From: Acidimicrobiales bacterium
Lineage (GTDB): Bacteria; Actinomycetota; Acidimicrobiia; Acidimicrobiales; JABEUL01
Assembly (NCBI GenBank): GCA_013044465.1
Contig: JABEUL010000147.1
Coordinates: 1 to 6,249 of the forward strand
Direction of reading: 5' to 3'
DNA: 6,249 nt
In this document: piece after piece, positions 5,079 to 6,249 of the stretch
Layout of the letters: each line of letters begins with the position of its first letter
How positions within the stretch are numbered: position 1 is the stretch's first letter
The notes under the pieces: generated by a model
What the model was told of the DNA's origin: nothing
Seen by the model: the letters and a program-made list of their open reading frames with translations, nothing else
The model's database searches: none
Position numbers and translations under genes: made by a program

Positions 5079-5084
5079 AGTGTA

Positions 5085-6249
5085 ATGCTGTCGCGCCTAG
5101 CTAACATTTTCAAAATTGCAGACCTTAGAAAAAAGGTTCTCTTCACGCTTTTTATTGTCGGCATGTACCAACTAGGTGCCAATATCCCTGTTCCTGGTGT
5201 TGATATCCATCAACTGCAGGCCTTGAAAACTCAAGCCCAACAGAACGGTATTTTGGCATATTTGAGTTTGTTCACCGGTGGAGCCATCACCAGAATGGCG
5301 GTATTTGGTCTTGGGATCATGCCCTACATCACAAGTTCAATTATCATTCAGATGCTTACTACAGCCATTCCAAAACTTGAGCAGTGGAGAGACGAAGGAC
5401 CTATTGGGCAAAAGAAACTAACTCAGACTACGAGATACTTAACTGTAGCTTTGGCCTTGATGCAGGCTTCAGGATTAACATATGCGTTTCACTCAGGTGG
5501 ACTTACAAATGGAACCGACTTAATTCGGGACTGGAACTTCCCTAGAGCTGCCTACATTGTCCTTACTCTCACTGCAGGAACTGCTTTTGTCATGTGGCTA
5601 GGAGAGTTAATCACCGAACATGGCATTGGGAACGGAATGTCAATATTAATATTTGCAAATGTCGTATCAACCCTCCCAGGTGTTGGCGCATTGGTTTTGA
5701 GCCAGGGCGGAGGCATCAAGTTTTCTGTCATTGTGGCGCTGACCATAGCTATGTTGATTGCAATCGTATTTATTGAACAAGGTCAGCGGCGAATTCTGGT
5801 TGTTTATGCCAAGCGAATGCAAGGCCGCAAAATGTACGGTGGGCAATCCAATTACATTCCACTTAAGGTCAATCAAGCAGGAGTTATTCCGGTTATTTTT
5901 GCAAGTTCGATTTTATATATTCCCGTCCTTTTAAGCAATGTCATTCCTTGGAAGTCAATGAGGACATTTATTAGTCAAAATTTGCAGTCAACAAGCATGT
6001 ATTACATATCCATTTATGGAGGATTTGTGATTTTATTTGCTTACTTTTTTGTCAGAGTAGTTTTTGATCCATATCAACAAAGTGAGATGATACGGAAACA
6101 GGGTGGCTATATTCCCGGATATAGACCTGGCCCACCCACCGAGAGATTCTTGACCAGAATCTTAAATAGAATTACTCTCCCGGGTTCTTTCTATCTTGCA
6201 ATCTTTGCGATTCTGCCAGCAATTCCATTGATTTACTGGCACATAAACC
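5085..6249 (+). CDS. secY: Preprotein translocase subunit SecY (3' end outside window)
   Basis: SecY is the channel of the SecYEG translocon in the cytoplasmic membrane, used by SecA-driven export and by SRP-delivered membrane proteins. 388 codons are visible of about 430-440; the reading frame is open to the last base, so the last transmembrane helix and tail are cut by the window edge, not by mutation. In order: N-terminal amphipathic helix MLSRLANIFKIADLRKK, TM1 (about 17-35), plug and TM2 with signature AVFGLGIMPYITSSIIIQML (72-91), TM3-TM5 with signature ITEHGIGNGMSILIF (176-190), TM6 (about 212-230), the basic cytosolic loop after EQGQRRILVVYAKR, TM7 (267-285), TM8 (307-325), the loop QGGYIPGYRPGPPTERFL (339-356) and TM9. 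Arg347 in GYRPG corresponds to the arginine needed for SecA-dependent export in E. coli. It follows rplO, its usual place at the end of spc. Confidence 0.97.
   Translation, partial: MLSRLANIFKIADLRKKVLFTLFIVGMYQLGANIPVPGVDIHQLQALKTQAQQNGILAYLSLFTGGAITRMAVFGLGIMPYITSSIIIQMLTTAIPKLEQWRDEGPIGQKKLTQTTRYLTVALALMQASGLTYAFHSGGLTNGTDLIRDWNFPRAAYIVLTLTAGTAFVMWLGELITEHGIGNGMSILIFANVVSTLPGVGALVLSQGGGIKFSVIVALTIAMLIAIVFIEQGQRRILVVYAKRMQGRKMYGGQSNYIPLKVNQAGVIPVIFASSILYIPVLLSNVIPWKSMRTFISQNLQSTSMYYISIYGGFVILFAYFFVRVVFDPYQQSEMIRKQGGYIPGYRPGPPTERFLTRILNRITLPGSFYLAIFAILPAIPLIYWHIN

Noticed and set aside
5032..5084. Possible secY promoter in the gap
   Set aside because: TTGTGA at 5035 has no suitable -10 at 16-18 bases, and the other combinations have wrong spacing.
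5594..5776. Plus-strand open frame of 60 codons inside secY in another frame
   Set aside because: It lies wholly inside conserved SecY coding sequence, and its product looks like out-of-frame translation.
6200..6249. Apparent truncation of SecY
   Set aside because: The frame is open to the last base, so the shortening comes from the window edge, not a mutation.

Overview
The window is a continuous plus-strand stretch of the bacterial S10/spc ribosomal-protein locus. It begins inside rplP (L16), runs through rpmC, rpsQ, rplN, rplX, rplE, rpsN, rpsH, rplF, rplR, rpsE, rpmD and rplO, and ends inside secY. There are no mobile elements, CRISPR arrays, RNA genes or minus-strand genes that I can support. 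Apart from gaps of at most 53 bases, every base belongs to a protein gene.

Organism: a bacterium, most likely an actinobacterium and perhaps a member of the Acidimicrobiia. The reasons are the conserved block order, an S14 of the short zinc-binding type, an L24 with a four-cysteine C-terminal ribbon, and protein wording in L5, L15, L16 and L30 that resembles actinobacterial versions from memory. By eye the G+C is only in the mid-40s percent, and arginine is often coded by AGA/AGG. This is low for the phylum and fits a lineage with a reduced G+C content. The phylum call is fairly firm and the class call is tentative, because no alignment was run.

Layout: 1-2200 (L16, L29, S17, L14, L24, L5) is extremely tight, and each gene overlaps the next by 1 or 4 bases. 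From 2201 to 2831 (S14, S8) there are short gaps of 6 to 23 bases. From 2832 to 4505 (L6, L18, S5, L30) the genes overlap again. Before rplO and before secY come the two widest gaps, 37 and 53 bases, and each contains a stem-loop. In all, 8 of 13 gene junctions overlap, which points to one polycistronic message with translational coupling.

The products work together: eight large-subunit proteins between L29 and L15, plus L16, and four small-subunit proteins (S17, S14, S8, S5) are made with SecY, the membrane channel through which many proteins leaving these ribosomes are exported or inserted.

I see no new multi-gene system here. The points worth a second look are small: an L29 with a strongly acidic tail that doubles its length and carries an 18-base tandem duplication; a perfect 12-base-pair inverted repeat inside rplO; stem-loops flanking rplO; and the overlap architecture.
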